Positions 12,681 to 27,440 are shown, counted from the stretch's first letter. The stretch: DNA of 64,000 bases from Doris montereyensis (GCA_037039925.1 JAXRKP010000131.1:217501-281500), one strand, 5' to 3'. Notes: generated by a model not told the origin, from the sequence alone. Program-made: numbers and translations.

Positions 12681-13051
12681 CTCCTCACTCCATCCAAATC
12701 TGCGTTATGCCATCTCTTTCTCTTGTATCTATGTCGCACGCAAATATTGAAGAAGTACACGCACATCTTCGTGACCCCTTCCAAAATTATCTCTTTGATG
12801 TCTTCAGCTTAAGGATTTATTTGGACGCTTAGTGCATGCCTGTATTTGTTTAAAGAAAAATCATTAATGTCTGGTTCCTTCCTCCCCCGACGTATCCGAG
12901 CCATCCCCCTTGCTTTAAAAACCAAGCCAATTTAGTTGTAACAGCCACCATATGTGTACTTAATTGATCGAATACTTAGTTCGACTTTGAATTGCGCTCA
13001 GTATCGATTCTGCCTGAGTACCCATTATTCAGCAGACAGCGAATGTGTGTA

Positions 13052-13084
<33 letters not shown>
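13052..13084. repeat. (GT)n microsatellite
   Basis: About 15 GT units. Confidence 0.93.
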
Positions 13085-13090
<6 letters not shown>

Positions 13091-13351
13091 GTGTGCGTTT
13101 AAAGGTGTGTGTTTTGTTCTTCAAATTGCGCATAAAATATCAGATGTCACCGATCCCTTGGCTTCTTAGTTGAGCTTTCCCCATTAATGCTACGCTAACA
13201 CCCGTCATTAATTCTTTATTTAATTAGTGTTTACGATTGGTTGGTGCGTCAACAGGCGGTATGGCGGCGTCCGCCCATCTTTGTTCAGCTTGATGGGCAT
13301 TTAGTTGATGGCTGTGTCTGGTTGGTTACCTCCAACAGGGATGATATGTTT

Positions 13352-13795
13352 TCACCTTGGTCTGTTAATCGGTCTGTGTCTTTGATGGTTGGTTTGATGG
13401 TCACATAACGAAAAAGAACAAAGAAAAAGATAATGGATATGGATGAAATGTTTTTTTTCAGAGGGGTTGGACATCGTCTCACAAGGTATAATCAATTGAG
13501 TGTTTGATTCAGGTACTGGCGGTGAATGATTTCTAATTGTTCTGTGTGCGCCACTGTCTGAACCTGAGGGCAGGTCGTTCGAAATGCTCACGGTCATGCC
13601 ATCGTCTCCAACGTAAACAGAGGAGGACATATTTTCGAAAAATCGTACGAGAAACTGAGTTTGTCTCGCGTTCAGTTTTATTTTTTGTTTTGGTTTGTTT
13701 GTTTGTGTGTGTGTGTGTTGTGTGTGTATGTTGTGTGTTGTGTGTGTGATTTGGGTTTTTCTATCAGTATGTGGTGTGTTATTATTATTTTTCAT
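13352..13795 (-). CDS. unrecognised minus-strand ORF, possible exon
   Basis: The ORF is 147 codons. Its first third is a GT/CA repeat artefact, but the internal Met at 13630-13628 begins a stretch of ordinary protein-like composition: MSSSVYVGDDGMTVSISNDL, then PSGSDSGAHRTIRNHSPPVP and ESNTQLIIPCETMSNPSEKK. The context ATATTTTC/ATG is not decisive. A donor-like CTTGTGAGA lies inside, so a real exon could end near there. No domain is recognised. It may be an exon of an unknown gene, a transposon fragment or chance. Confidence 0.25.
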   Translation of the reverse strand: MKNNNNTPHTDRKTQITHTTHNIHTQHTHTQTNKPKQKIKLNARQTQFLVRFFENMSSSVYVGDDGMTVSISNDLPSGSDSGAHRTIRNHSPPVPESNTQLIIPCETMSNPSEKKHFIHIHYLFLCSFSLCDHQTNHQRHRPINRPR

Positions 13796-14392
13796 TTATT
13801 TATACTTGTATAAGTTACCTGTATGACATATATTTACAAATGAAACGCCTTGCTATTTCTTTGAATCGTTCTACTTTTATGTATTCCGTGTATAACAATT
13901 ACCATATGACGAAGGACAAGACATTGCGGATGGTATCTTTCTCCATGTTTTGTGGCTAGTTAATGAGGTAGCTGAGTCTCATTAGGTTAGCAATTCGTTA
14001 CTCCTATTAACAAACCCCATTCTGACAACTCACTGGAGCATGTCTGCTCCCTGGACGCCCAAATCAATCTGGCCAATGAACGGCGTGCAAGAGATGGCGC
14101 CAACTTGAGAATTAATTGCGTCTTGAGATGTTTGCAGTGGTAGCTGAGTTTTTGTTTTGTTTTTGTGTGTGTGTTAGAAGTACGTGCCTATCCAGGAACT
14201 GGCTGGCTTTTGGCTTCTAGCTCAAGCCTGACTGCGTCCATACACAAAAATTGAATTGTTCAGACTTTTCGTGATACGACACGATCTTATGTTTACTATG
14301 CACATTGTAGAAAATGTAGGCCTTTCAGATACCTTTTACTTATGTAGTTGGCATGTTAATACAATATGTTGTGTCTGCAGTGTCCTCTACAC
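13796..14392. other. non-coding, nothing recognised
   Basis: No array, element signature or coding-like stretch was seen. Confidence 0.45.
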
Positions 14393-14523
14393 TGCTGGTA
14401 CGTCCGATTTCTTTCCTTTCTTTTTCTTTCACTTATCTTTCATCTTGCCTTTCCTCTCTTAATTCACTCGGATATCAGCGCAATGGTGGAGGGGGTGGTA
14501 AATTTCAATGAAACAAACAAACA
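14393..14523 (+). repeat. dispersed short element, copy 3
   Basis: GCTGGTACGTCC, TTTCACTTATCTTTCATCTT, TCTTAATTCACTCGGATATC, then GGTGGTAAATTTCAATGAAA and the AAACAAACAAAC tail. Confidence 0.8.
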
Positions 14524-15023
14524 CATCTTGTACACTTGATGTAAACAAGCTCTGGCGTGTCTCACGTGTGTAGCATTAATGGGGAAGACATTCTGAATAT
14601 TGCTTGTACAAGAATAAAGTTTAACCATTTATTTCACATATTTGATGTATGGAAGAAGGGAAATATTTTAGATAATGTTCTCATTCTGTCTTGCCACAAT
14701 TAACCTGTTGTATCATCCGGCTCTATAATAACTATAATTTGACCCCGTACTGTTCCTTCGTACTTAACGTCCTTGTTAGCATCCTGTTCGATCGTTTTCT
14801 TTTCAACGGTAGCAAAGATCTTCTTGTGTTGACACGTATGTCCATGTCTGCCCAAGACTTTTTGAAAGGTCGTTAACAAAAGAATGCCTTATTGTATTGT
14901 GACTGTTGGTGCCAGACAACCCAACAACAATGGAGTCGTGTTTGAAATCATATCAAACGTTGTGTTGGTCGCAGACGCATAGCGCCTCGATGGGAACCGT
15001 CCTTTCTTTCCCGCCTTCTTGTT

Positions 15024-15160
15024 GGAGTGGTTGGTAGGTGCTGAGGAGAGGTCCTACTTCTCTTTCCACCCTGTGACACGTCTTTCTTTCATCTTGCTAT
15101 TTCTTTTTACTTCACCATGAGATCGCGGCGTATGCTGGATGGGGTAAATTCAAGGAAAGA
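15024..15160 (+). repeat. dispersed short element, copy 4
   Basis: GAGTGGTTGGTAGGTGCTG, GAGGTCCTACTTCTC, CTTTCTTTCATCTTGCTATT, GAGATCGCGGCGTATGCTGG, then GGGGTAAATTCAAGGAAAG. Confidence 0.8.
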
Positions 15161-15314
15161 ACATTTTTAAAATAGCGCCCTATTGACAGTCAATTATTAT
15201 TATTATTTGAGTCTAGGCTATCGATTTTTAAAACTATTTTATTTTGTTTTACTCACATTTACTACTAAGGAGGTCTCAGGGGGGGGGGGAGGGGTTTTGT
15301 AGGATATTTTTTTA

Positions 15315-15560
15315 CTTTGCCGGACTGCCCTGTAAACAGCCAAGGGATCTTTAACGCGCACAGATGTGTGATTTGCACACGAGACATCCCGTTTTATTGT
15401 CCGTTTGAGATGGGACTAGATGTCGATCCGCCTACCTGGACTATTGGGGGGGAGGGGGTGTAGATTTTACCCGAAAAACTTCGAGAAATTCTTTCAAATT
15501 GTCAGGGCACGAACCCACGACCTTTGGTTGAGACGTCAACACGGACCGCAGTATCCCCTG
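15315..15560 (-). repeat. tRNA-derived SINE, first family (minus copy)
   Basis: Landmarks shared with the other copies: GCCCTGTAAACAGCCAAGGG, ATCTTTAACGCGCAC, GGGACTAGATGTCGATCCGC, CCCGAAAAACTTCGAGAAA and a tRNA-like end GAACCCACGACCTTTGGTTG. Read on the minus strand the last becomes a box B-like head, so the element runs right to left. Confidence 0.75.
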
Positions 15561-16121
15561 GGCTATCGACAAGTTCTTCAGGCTGTGTTTGGACTACCAA
15601 CTGGTCTGTGGCTGGCTGGGGTCTAAGTTTCATCTACAAAATTCAGTTACTGTGCTGCCAAGGGCCATAACGTCAAACTGACTCTCGCAAGCCAACACTT
15701 ATTGGTGGTATCAATTTTGACTATCTCTTTTGTTAGGGAACAAATGCTCTCTCTTGACGATGTTTCGTATCATTGACTTAATTCTACACTATAATATTTC
15801 ATTAACGTAGGAGGAATTTACAGCCGAGCTGGGTTTTTCTTGTTGTTTTTTTTAGGGTGTTTGGTTTTGGGTTTTTTTTGTTCTCTTTTGATTGTTGTTT
15901 TGTGTTTTTGCAATTGTTTTTTGTTTTTAAAATTGTTTTCTCGAACGTAACAACATAAATTGATATTCTTTTTTTTAATGAAGAGAAAACGAGGTGGTTT
16001 TGCTGGGGGGAATTGAAGACATGCACCGATGAATGGTCGCCTCATGTTTGAAATAGTTTGCCTGAAATCTCGGACAATTGAATAGGTTTAGATCTAAAAG
16101 ATAACGTAATCTTGAGTCAAA

Positions 16122-16338
<217 letters not shown>

Positions 16339-16340
<2 letters not shown>

Positions 16341-17248
16341 TTAATGTGTTTCTTTTTGTTGTTTCATATACACTGATCTTTTGACTTCAGTGAAGGGGTT
16401 GAAGTAGAGGACGGATATATAGTGTGTGGGTGGAGGTAAGAAAGGCGAATGTTGGATTGCACTGAAGGGAGTTTACTCCAATGGATGCGTTCACTGAATA
16501 TCATGCATGTGATGATTCTGTTTTAGGAGTATGAGCATGTGTGTATGTTTGCTTAATCAACAACATGAATTCTTTTTGGTTGCTTTTATACAGTGAAAAT
16601 TAATTTTAAGCGAATATTTTGACGCAGAGTAATGGAATCTGAACAAGCCCTTATCTCACGACTTGTTAAGCACCGGGTACCTTTAGCTATGGTTGGGTGG
16701 TAGAGGATGGCTCTGTGGTCCAAAGCATGACACTGGTTCGGAAAAAATGGTACGCAGTTCGCATTAAAGCAAAGCATGCAGTTACTTTTGAGAAATTTTC
16801 GGGCAAAAGTCATTCTTTGATCTTAGACTCAATCTGGCTCCCAGCTAGCAGCTAGACGAAACGGTCAGATGTTCTGTGTACATGTTGTGCATTTGAAATT
16901 ACCGTTAACTGTCTAAAGGGCTATCACCTTTCGTTACTCCCGTTTGTTCACTCGGCTTTGTTGGTGATGTACTTCCTGTGTTCTTTTGTTTGCCTAGTGC
17001 CACTATCATCTAGGATATCGTTTGCTCTTCCTTGGCCTGAAGTTTCACAGGTACATTGTATCTCCTTGTCACTTTGAAAATGTAGCGGTCAAGGTGAATT
17101 TTAATCAATGAAAATAACGACCTTGTACAGCCACACACGTGTTCAGTGGTTAGCTCCGTGACCATCAGAGTGTTTCTTTATCACCTTGCGCTCAGCTTCC
17201 GCACTCGTGTTGATGGGTGTCGGTCATTCATTGACGATCGATGTGAGT
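16339..17248. other. non-coding, nothing recognised
   Basis: Mixed composition without arrays or domain-bearing frames. Confidence 0.45.
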
Positions 17249-17383
17249 GAGTAGGTGGCTGGTTGGTTAGGGCGATTGGTAGGCCTACCTTCATTTTTTC
17301 TTCTTCATTTTCCGCGTGTCTTTCATCCGGTTGTTTCCTCTTAATTCCACCGGCAATCACATCACCTGGATGACGGGATAAAT
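17249..17383 (+). repeat. dispersed short element, copy 5
   Basis: GTGAGTAGGTGGCTGGTTGG, GGTAGGCCTACC, GTCTTTCATCCGGTTGTTTC, CTCTTAATTCCACCGGCAAT and TGGATGACGGGATAAA. Confidence 0.7.
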
Positions 17384-17924
17384 AACGATATATCCAACGA
17401 ATAGACAATGCAACGAGTGAGTAGATCAAAAGTTCATAGACCATCCAGTTGGGCCATCAGTAGTGACATTTTACAACAGTGACCTTTTTTTTTTCTTTTT
17501 CTTTTGTGTCGTCTTCGTCAGAGTAAACCATTGTGGCATGTATTATCATGACATTATGTTCACTTAATGAGCACACAGTGAATGTATGTAAAAGAAGAGC
17601 AAGAATTTGTGACTGTGTGTGTGTATGTGTGTTTATACGTGCTCATATGTATATTATGCATGTTCGTAGAGAATGAATAATGAAGATGTTTGCTTTTAAT
17701 AATGGGACAATGATAACCTGCGTGAAAAAGGCAGATTGTGGAATTGTATATGGTTATGATGCATTTTAACGAGCGTCTGTGAGCGCATTTAAACTTGTTA
17801 TAGAGAAGGTTTGGGCAAAGGATTTCACAAAGCGGTATCAAAATAAAATTTGAAATATAGGATACATTATAATATAAAAACTCATGAGATTACTAGAAAC
17901 ATTGACTTTGTCTGTCTGTCTGCT
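17384..17924. other. non-coding, nothing recognised
   Basis: AT-rich flank of the long CT tract, with a short (GT)n near 17613-17630. Confidence 0.45.
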
Positions 17925-18309
<385 letters not shown>

Positions 18310-18495
18310 CACAAATCCATATGATCCTGAAATTTACGTGGTAGATCTTCGTCTGCAAGAACATTGTTTTGAGGTAAAAGTCTTTTTGCTTTGTTTTCCA
18401 CCGAGCAACCAGTCTCGTCGTAATCAATCAGAAGTTGACGGTAACGTGGCAGATGCAGTGCGCATCGAATTTATCAAGGCAGCTTGAAAGCAGCT

Positions 18496-18605
18496 AGTCG
18501 GTGGCTGCTTCGGGTAGACCCCAGTTGTTTGCATTCCTCTTTGATCGGGCAGTTTCCTCACCATCCACACTGACATCACCGGATATGATGGATGATATAA
18601 ATGAC
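18496..18605 (+). repeat. dispersed short element, copy 6 (degenerate)
   Basis: GGTGGCTGCTTCGGGTAGAC, GGGCAGTTTCCTCACCATCC, then GACATCACCGGATATGATGG and ATGATATAAATGAC follow the family's order with several substitutions. Confidence 0.5.
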
Positions 18606-20059
18606 ACTGAAGCCAGCAAACAAAGCAATATTATATCGTGTGGTTTGAATATTATGAAAACCATGATCAAAGAACTCACGTTTAAGCCAATTTACAATAA
18701 GCTATTATAATTGAGCTCAATGTGGAGACTGGTTGTGTCATTCGAACTATCCAGTAAATTAATGGTTGTGCTACACAAATATATAATTGAAAGCATTTTG
18801 CACACGGACATGTTTTGCAGACTGAAGAAAAGAATTTTTAAAAAGGTTACGTTTTCGACGATAACTCTGAACGTATACGATTTTCATGTTTCCATGATAT
18901 CCATTGTGGAGACAGTATTTTTCAATTTCCAACTCCTACACAGCCTGTTTATATCTTGACCCAACCTTCTCCTTAGAGAATACAAAGTGAAAGTCTCAAA
19001 TTGTCGTCACTTATTATTTTACCTGTTGGCCAAATGCATTGTGAAAAACAGAGCGCTGTGTAATACATGTAGTAATACTTGTAAGTTTTAAGTGGGAGAA
19101 ATTCGTCAGTTATATTTTTTTTTGCAGAGTAGTTTGTGAGTTAGGAAAGTAAGTTGCTATCGTTTTATTGAACGTTTGGGATTTCTAAGGTGCAATGAAA
19201 TGCATGAAAACGTTATTGTCGTAGATTTGGGCGTGCAAATGTTCGATCGAACGCGAAGTGACCCACATTTCAAATGTATAGTTTTGAAGGCACTATAAAC
19301 TGCCTATAAAGACAGGTTTAGTTATATCGATCGACTGTCCTGTCGCTCTATTTTCATACGGGGACAGTAAATGTGTCTGTGTATGACGGTGTTTGACACG
19401 GTTAGTTTGATAGTTCATTGAACTCTGTCGCGACCTGTTGAAACAAGATTGAAGCAGTTTGAAAAAGTGAAAATGTTCTTAATCGAAGTCTAGCCACGAT
19501 CTCTATCATGTTTTACCTCTAATTACTACCTGTTAGGCCATGGGGTAGATTTCGTTCTGTTTGAATTCATCCCCGCCGCCAGGGTCACGAAAAGTAATTG
19601 ACTCTCTTTCCATAATATATCGTGACTGTCACTAGGCTATGTTTGACAGATTTAGCCATGATGACTGCGAATCTATGGGGTTTTTTTGTGTAGAATATTA
19701 TGATGATTCGGTTTCGTTCATACAATAAGAGCAAACCGTTTATAGACCATTCGTGGACAGAAGGGCTGGGAGCGTTGTTATTTAACTTATATTACGATGT
19801 TTAGTCATAGGTCTCTGACACTTTTCTTAATGGCTGTTGATGGAATGCAATTCTTTGAGTAGAAAATTGTGCACAGACACACCCCAAGGGCTGTTCGGAA
19901 ATCATTTGGTTATTTTGAGTATCCTTTTCTCGGCAGTAAAAAGTGACCTTAGTTCTATATTATGTCGCTAGTCTAATATAAAACAGGTAAATGTTTACTG
20001 AAAGAAAATTATGTCCCCGTGTAATTGCTTAACTGCACGCTGAGTGAGTTCGTATTCGT
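18606..20059. other. non-coding, nothing recognised
   Basis: AT-rich sequence without arrays, SINE heads or recognisable coding segments. Confidence 0.45.
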
Positions 20060-20082
20060 GGGGGCGGGGGGGGGGGGGGGAC
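20060..20082. repeat. G-rich tract
   Basis: GGGGGC followed by a run of about 13 G. It is a candidate for a G-quadruplex and a probable place for length errors. Confidence 0.8.
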
Positions 20083-20940
20083 GGCTCACGGTCCCCTACC
20101 CTTTGTCTTGTTTCCAGTTCAAGAGTTCAAGATTAGACTCAAAGGGGAAAAAGAATTGTCAACATTTTGCTGGACGTTTCTCAGTATCACCTCATCGTTG
20201 CTTTCCGTCAAATCTGAGATCACCCTATACAGTGTGAACTGGGTTAATTCCTATAAGAATATCTCAATCGGCCGAGAGCATTGTCGCAGTAGGGATGCGT
20301 TGCAATTAACGCTTAACGGAAGATGAGATTAGTGCACTAGGACTTGGGATTGAGGACAGAAGAGGAGTGATGATAATTATGCGTTACTGCTATCCGTCGC
20401 CCACCCCCACCCCCCCCCACCCATTTCACTTTTTTTCCATTTAAATCTTCGCTCCTTTGATCATGGATAGACTTGGAAAACGCCTTTAATAAAGTAATAT
20501 CTAGCACGTCAAGAGTGGCAAGGGAGAGGGGAGACGTGGTGGAGATGACGTGTGTGGTTGTGTGCGTGGGTGTGAGTGTGTGTGTGTGTTTAGAGATGGG
20601 GTACGAAAAAAAGGGAGGTGGGTGCGTTTATAGGGGGGGCGGGGCGGGATGGGTTGCAATGTCTGGTGCCTTGCGGCTCTCTGTAAGAATAGAATTGTTG
20701 ATGCTTTATAGAAATGACAAAATTTCAGTCCCCGCGAAGAGCTTTAATCTCTTGGCCAAGCAAATCTTGCAAAGGATCGCTGTCACAGCTAACACCCGGG
20801 TTGCTATTTCGGCCTTTTACCCTTTCATCAGACTAGGTGCCAGAGTATCTCTCCTTCTAGATCTGTCTATCTATCTATCCATCCCAAGAACAGCAGCTAA
20901 CAAGCAAAGTCCCTCCCCTTTTGCTGACTGGAATGGCCTT

Positions 20941-21142
<202 letters not shown>

Positions 21143-21164
21143 CTCTTGCTGGCATTCTACCGGC

Positions 21165-21297
21165 CCTTTCGTTGCAGATGCGGTAAAATCAAAGCAATTG
21201 GCAGGGTTTTTTTTCCTCTTGTGTCTGCCTGCTTGCTCTTTATTCATCATGAAATCACCACATATGATGAGATTGGGATGTATCGTCAATGAAACAA
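21165..21297 (+). repeat. dispersed short element, copy 7 (degenerate)
   Basis: GAAATCACCACATATGATGA, TTGGGATGTATCGTCAATGA and AACAAAACAA match the family's 3' half; the upstream part holds the pyrimidine-rich section. Confidence 0.55.
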
Positions 21298-21709
21298 AAC
21301 AATGCAAACAAAAACTCGAGAATCTGTCTCGCTCTCAATCCCGGCTGTGAGTCTACTCAAGGACAGGGAAACAATGAGTTTTTAGCAACCCGATTTGGCA
21401 TAGACTAAATCCACAAACAGTTCTTGTTGAAATTGTGTCAACTGAACACAGCACTCGTGTCCATAGTCCCCAAAGTCAGCCTGACTTGGCCGCGATCTGA
21501 ACATGACAAACCAGGTGAAGTAGCCTTGCTTTTAATTTTAGTATCTACCTAAAACCCGACGATCATTCTTATTATTTAACCTGAGGAAATTGTCAACTGC
21601 TCGAGAATGTGAATGCCACGTAAAGGACTCGGGGGTGAATGACCCATGGTCAACATGCTAAAGCGGAGGGAAGGGGGTGATGGAGAGAAGAGAATTATCA
21701 ATTAATTAT
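21298..21709. other. non-coding, nothing recognised
   Basis: No repeat or coding signature was seen. Confidence 0.45.
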
Positions 21710-21852
21710 AAGATAATAATTTTATAGATAATAAGAATTAATAATAAAATAATAATAATAATAATAATAATAAAAATAATAATAATAATAACAACAATTA
21801 TAATAAAATTAAATAATAATTTAATAAAAATAATAGTAAAAATAATAATAGA
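21710..21852. repeat. imperfect (AAT)n microsatellite
   Basis: ATA/AAT-rich tract with frequent substitutions. Confidence 0.85.
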
Positions 21853-22064
21853 TCCATTTGACAAAAAGTCGGAGAGAGAGATGAGAACTTTGCCGGAGCA
21901 ATAGTAAAATTTTCGACAAATGGTCGAACACATTTCTTTTGAGCAATTCTTCCTCATAATAATGAGAGAGATAATGAGAGATTAATAATAATAATGATGT
22001 TGATGAGAGGTTAATATTGTTGTTTTTTATTTGAGTTTGCCCACATCTAGCCCTGGGAGGATCG

Positions 22065-22335
22065 TTTTTAGTTATACCCCGACTGTCATGTAAACAGCCA
22101 AAAGATTCTTAACATGCACAGAGTGTTGTGATTTGTAAATAGTATTTTCGACGCTGGACCTCATTTTTATCATTCGTTTCTGATGGCACTAGTCTAGATG
22201 TTATTCATCTACAAGAACAAACTGGCTTAAGGGGGGGGGGAGCCGATGGCCGACCAGATGTGGTCTTACCCCTGTGGTTTTTTGTTCGAGAGTAAAATTG
22301 AAAATTTTTCAACCTGTCTTGCACGAACCTACAAA
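22065..22335 (-). repeat. tRNA-derived SINE, first family (minus copy, diverged)
   Basis: CTGTCATGTAAACAGCCAAA, AACATGCACAGAG, GGCACTAGTCTAGATG and, at the far end, GCACGAACCTACAAACTTTT follow the order of the 15.3-kb copy. Confidence 0.65.
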
Positions 22336-22447
22336 CTTTTTTGGTTGAGACCGATGCCTTGCCTCTGAAATGACTCTGCAATAAGGCAAATGGTATAAAG
22401 TCATGTGCTCTGTGCTTCTGTCTGGAGATATTTCTCTGCATCAAGAT

Positions 22448-22721
<274 letters not shown>

Positions 22722-22724
22722 GAC

Positions 22725-22899
22725 GTATACACACACATGCAAATACTCAGTCACTATTATGAAAATAGTAATGAAGGCATGCAATGACCATACATACTTT
22801 TATATACAAGTACTGATCGATAAAGTTATATCAATTGTGAGGAGAGCTTGCTAATAGTTGATAAATTACCTGGTATATATCTACCTCTCTGGAACTCCT

Positions 22900-22960
<61 letters not shown>

Positions 22961-23874
22961 CTCCTCTCTCTCTCTCTCCCTCTCTATCTGCAACAAACTT
23001 CTCAAGAACCTCTTCTCATCTCACACATGACCTTCCCCCTCATTGCAGAGGGGAATGAAGATGAAAGGCTCCCTATATTCTGACAGAAATTTTCTTCCTC
23101 CTGTTCTCTCTCTTAAAGGGGGGGGGGAGCCCACCACCACCATTAATCATCACTCTTCCCACCACCACTCCTGTCCCTCTGTTGTTGTCAGAAAACGCTC
23201 ATCACAATGGTACTCGCTTGCTGTTGATTATATTAATCAAAATCTTTTGTCTATATTTCTCTCTCTTGTCAATTTTTAGTATAATTCTCTGCATGTATTT
23301 CCCCCATGAAAGCAGTGCAGAAGATGAGAAATTTTATAGAGGAAGACCCAAACAATAACAGAGACAGGAAGAATGGCATAGGATAGGAAGAATGGCATAG
23401 GATCTTTATATTCAGAGGTAATGATACAGGGATTCAACGTCTCTCTTGATGATGTGATGATTCATATTCTCTCTTATAATCGCTTGCTCTATAGGGATGC
23501 CAAATTACCCATTATGATCCAACCTCTCGGCCATCTTTTCTCTTTTGCCAAGCTTTTGGTGAAGATGTCATCTCCACTTTCTCTGTGGCGACACTTCATT
23601 TCCTTCCCCACTAACTTTAATCTTGCTCTTGACTGTTTTGTGCTTTTTGGGTGTGTTTGTTCATTTAGAATTGGGTCTCTCTATTGTATCTATATTGCTA
23701 TCTTGGTATCTATGTCTTTGTCAGCAGATGAACTGCTCTCTAGACCTCTGCAGATTTGTTACCTAGTCCCATTTCAATCAAACTATAATATGTATCTTTG
23801 TCTTTTCTCACTCTCCTCTCTCTCTATAGCTCCTCTCCTTCCCTCACTCTTTCTCCTCTCTCTCTCCCCTCCCT

Positions 23875-23923
<49 letters not shown>

Positions 23924-24553
23924 GGGAAATAGTTCAGTCAGGGCTATTATGAAATAAATGAAGGCATGCAATGACCATCTCTCTCTCAATGGCGCACATG
24001 TTGAGTTTTCTTGTTGTCTCACTTCTATTCTGCAACAAACGTGTCCAAGAACCGCTGTTTTCTCTTCCCCTTGTTTGTTTTTGAAAGTGTTGTTGTTTTA
24101 TTTTTGCAATACAAGTCTAGACATCTCAACGTATAACATGATATGTGTAAGAAATAGTTTCTCTTACGTCACACACACACACACACACACACACACCACC
24201 ACCACCATCTCTCTCTCAAATTAAAATTTAATTAATGCAACGACTGTCTTCTGATGTCCAAAGTTGGTAGTCTCTCACTACTATCATTTAAAGATCATAC
24301 ACCACATGTTCTTGTTTTGTTGTTTGTTTTGTTTTGTTTTGGGGTTTTGTTGTTTTTTCGTAGTCCATTCACTTGACTTTAATTAATAATGGGCCCAGTT
24401 TGCAACAATAATCAATGGTAAAGGTTTTCTCTCAATCTTTCTCTCTGTCTCTCTCAAGGAAAGAAACAAGAAAGGAATAAAACTGAAGGGGATTCAACGT
24501 CTCTCCTTTGTCTGTTGCCTCTGTCTCTGTTTTCGACGGCTCATGATTCATCG

Positions 24554-24606
<53 letters not shown>

Positions 24607-24610
24607 CTAT
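22725..24610. repeat. mosaic of partial duplications separated by CT tracts
   Basis: The words CTATTATGAAA and ATGAAGGCATGCAATGACCA occur at 22755-22790 and 23945-23973. ATCTGCAACAAAC/AAGAACC occurs at 22986-23011, and its variant at 24027-24054. GGGATTCAACGTCTCTC occurs at 23430 and 24490. CAAACTATAATATGTATCTT occurs at 23778 and 24603. Unique DNA between matching words in one copy is replaced by CT microsatellite in the other. A (CA)n lies at 24170-24197. Confidence 0.65.
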
Positions 24611-24699
24611 AATATGTATCTTTGTTTTTTCTCCCTCTGTCTATCTGTCTACCTATCTCTCCTTTCTCTCTATCTCTCTATCTATCTCTCTCATCCCCC

Positions 24700-25704
<1,005 letters not shown>

Positions 25705-26145
25705 TTCTTCATTGTGGTCGACGTGAGACAAGGGTTGACAGTGTCTTTCATGTCGTGAGATTCGAGAGAGAGCCAGTTTAAGCGTCATCATGTATCATCT
25801 CTAGCGAGATGGCCTTTTTGGCGACTGCTCTTTTATTGCTGCTTTGGCCAAATAAAAAAAATACACATTTTAAAATCGATTGGCTGCGCTGTCTCCACCC
25901 CTGCTGGTCCGCTAATGGCAAGCGACATTTCCACGGCCATCTTACCGTGCGAGAGGACGGCGTCTGTCTCCGCACATCCTGCCGTAATGGTTGTACTCTA
26001 TAAGGCAGTGGTCATGAGGCAGCTTCTACCTCACTCACAAATCGCCTTGGTTCAAACCTTCCCAGCTTCCACGAGTAAATTGTTCCACCATGTCATTGTT
26101 TGTTTTTGCCAGAAATGAGATAAAGGATAGGACATATACTAATGT

Positions 26146-26291
<146 letters not shown>

Positions 26292-26924
26292 AGTCCTAAA
26301 AAGACCCATAGACCCGGTGTTCATACCAGTTTTCTGTAACGTTAAGTGGAATGAGTGATACAGGATAACCTCCTGGACATACTGTTTTGCCTCCCTAATC
26401 TGGTCGGTACTCATTTGTACCTGAATGAAGAGAGGAAACACAATATGATGAGCATTTATACCAGGGACACGTAAGTCCTGTCGAAAATAGGATTCAAAGC
26501 GGAGACTTTATGGTCTCAAAGTGTGTATGTCCAACACTAGTTTAATGTAAAGACAACGAAACAGGGGCCATGTCGAGAGAAAGAAATATAGACGTGGCAC
26601 TGATGTTAGGTCCCCTTAATATTGATTATGTCGAGACAAATACAAGGAAATACAATAACGAAAAACTCACAGGCGCCAAACACAATTTAACCAACGACGT
26701 CCATAAAATAGTCCGTAAAATAGATTGATACCAAATATACATTGTACTAGAACAATCGCTCCCTAGGGCTGTGCAGTCTGATTTACATGTAACCATTATA
26801 ACGTTAAGATTGAGAGATAAAGACAAACAGTGAAGCTAGGGGCATGCACTGTCGGATATTAAGGTAATGACATAAGATAATATGAAGGCCCCATAGGAAC
26901 AAAGACGAGACAGATACAAAAATC
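26292..26924. other. non-coding, nothing recognised
   Basis: AT-rich sequence without a signature. Confidence 0.45.
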
Positions 26925-27018
26925 CTGGCCACCATGGGGATCGAACCCGCGACTTCTGGGTCGGCACCCATCGCCTCGCCAGGAAAAGAAAGCGTGCTAC
27001 CAACCGAGCTAACTACTC
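26925..27018 (-). repeat. tRNA-like SINE head, third type
   Basis: Minus strand: GTTAGCTCGGTTGGTAGCAC is a strong box A match and GTCGCGGGTTCGATCCCC a strong box B match, but they are separated by an overlong insert. It is probably a tRNA-derived SINE; a decayed tRNA gene is possible. Confidence 0.55.
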
Positions 27019-27274
27019 TCTCTAGGGGCTTTCATACTATCCTATGTCATAAGATTGAAAGAGCAGGCTAAGTAGGCTTGGCCTACGTGCGCATCTAACT
27101 TTGGACCCTGACGCTGGTAGGCTGGCGGGTGGCGAAAGTAACCAGCGAAAGTCAGGGGACATCAGTCTTATTTTGTCTTGTCAGAAACTTGAGGTGGACT
27201 ATTTTATTTTTCTATTATCTTTGTTGATTCTTACGTTTAACTTTGGGTGTCGCAACTTTTGAATGGTACCAATA

Positions 27275-27440
27275 CGCGCGATGGGGACTCGGTAGTCAAG
27301 AGGCGAGGTGTCGGCCTTTCAACCAAAAGGTCGTGGGTTCAAACCCTGCCAGGTTAAACTGTTTTCCCGTGTACAGATCACAACTTTTTCCACGTTAAAG
27401 ATCCCTTCGCTGTTTACAGTCGGGGCAACATTAAAAAGCC
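27275..27440 (+). repeat. tRNA-derived SINE, first family (plus copy with intact head)
   Basis: The head GGTAGTCAAGAGGCGAGGTG and GTCGTGGGTTCAAACCCTGC give box A and box B. They are followed by the family's CACGTTAAAGATCCCTTCGC and TGTTTACAGTCGGGGC. It lacks the central CCCGAAAAACTTCGAG part of longer copies. Confidence 0.75.

Noticed and set aside
23421..23957. 178-codon ORF with hydrophobic segments
   Set aside because: It lies in the mosaic duplication zone, ends in CT repeat, and shows no family motif.
26925..27018. Functional tRNA gene on the minus strand
   Set aside because: Box A and B are good but the spacing is too long and acceptor-stem pairing is not evident; a SINE is likelier.
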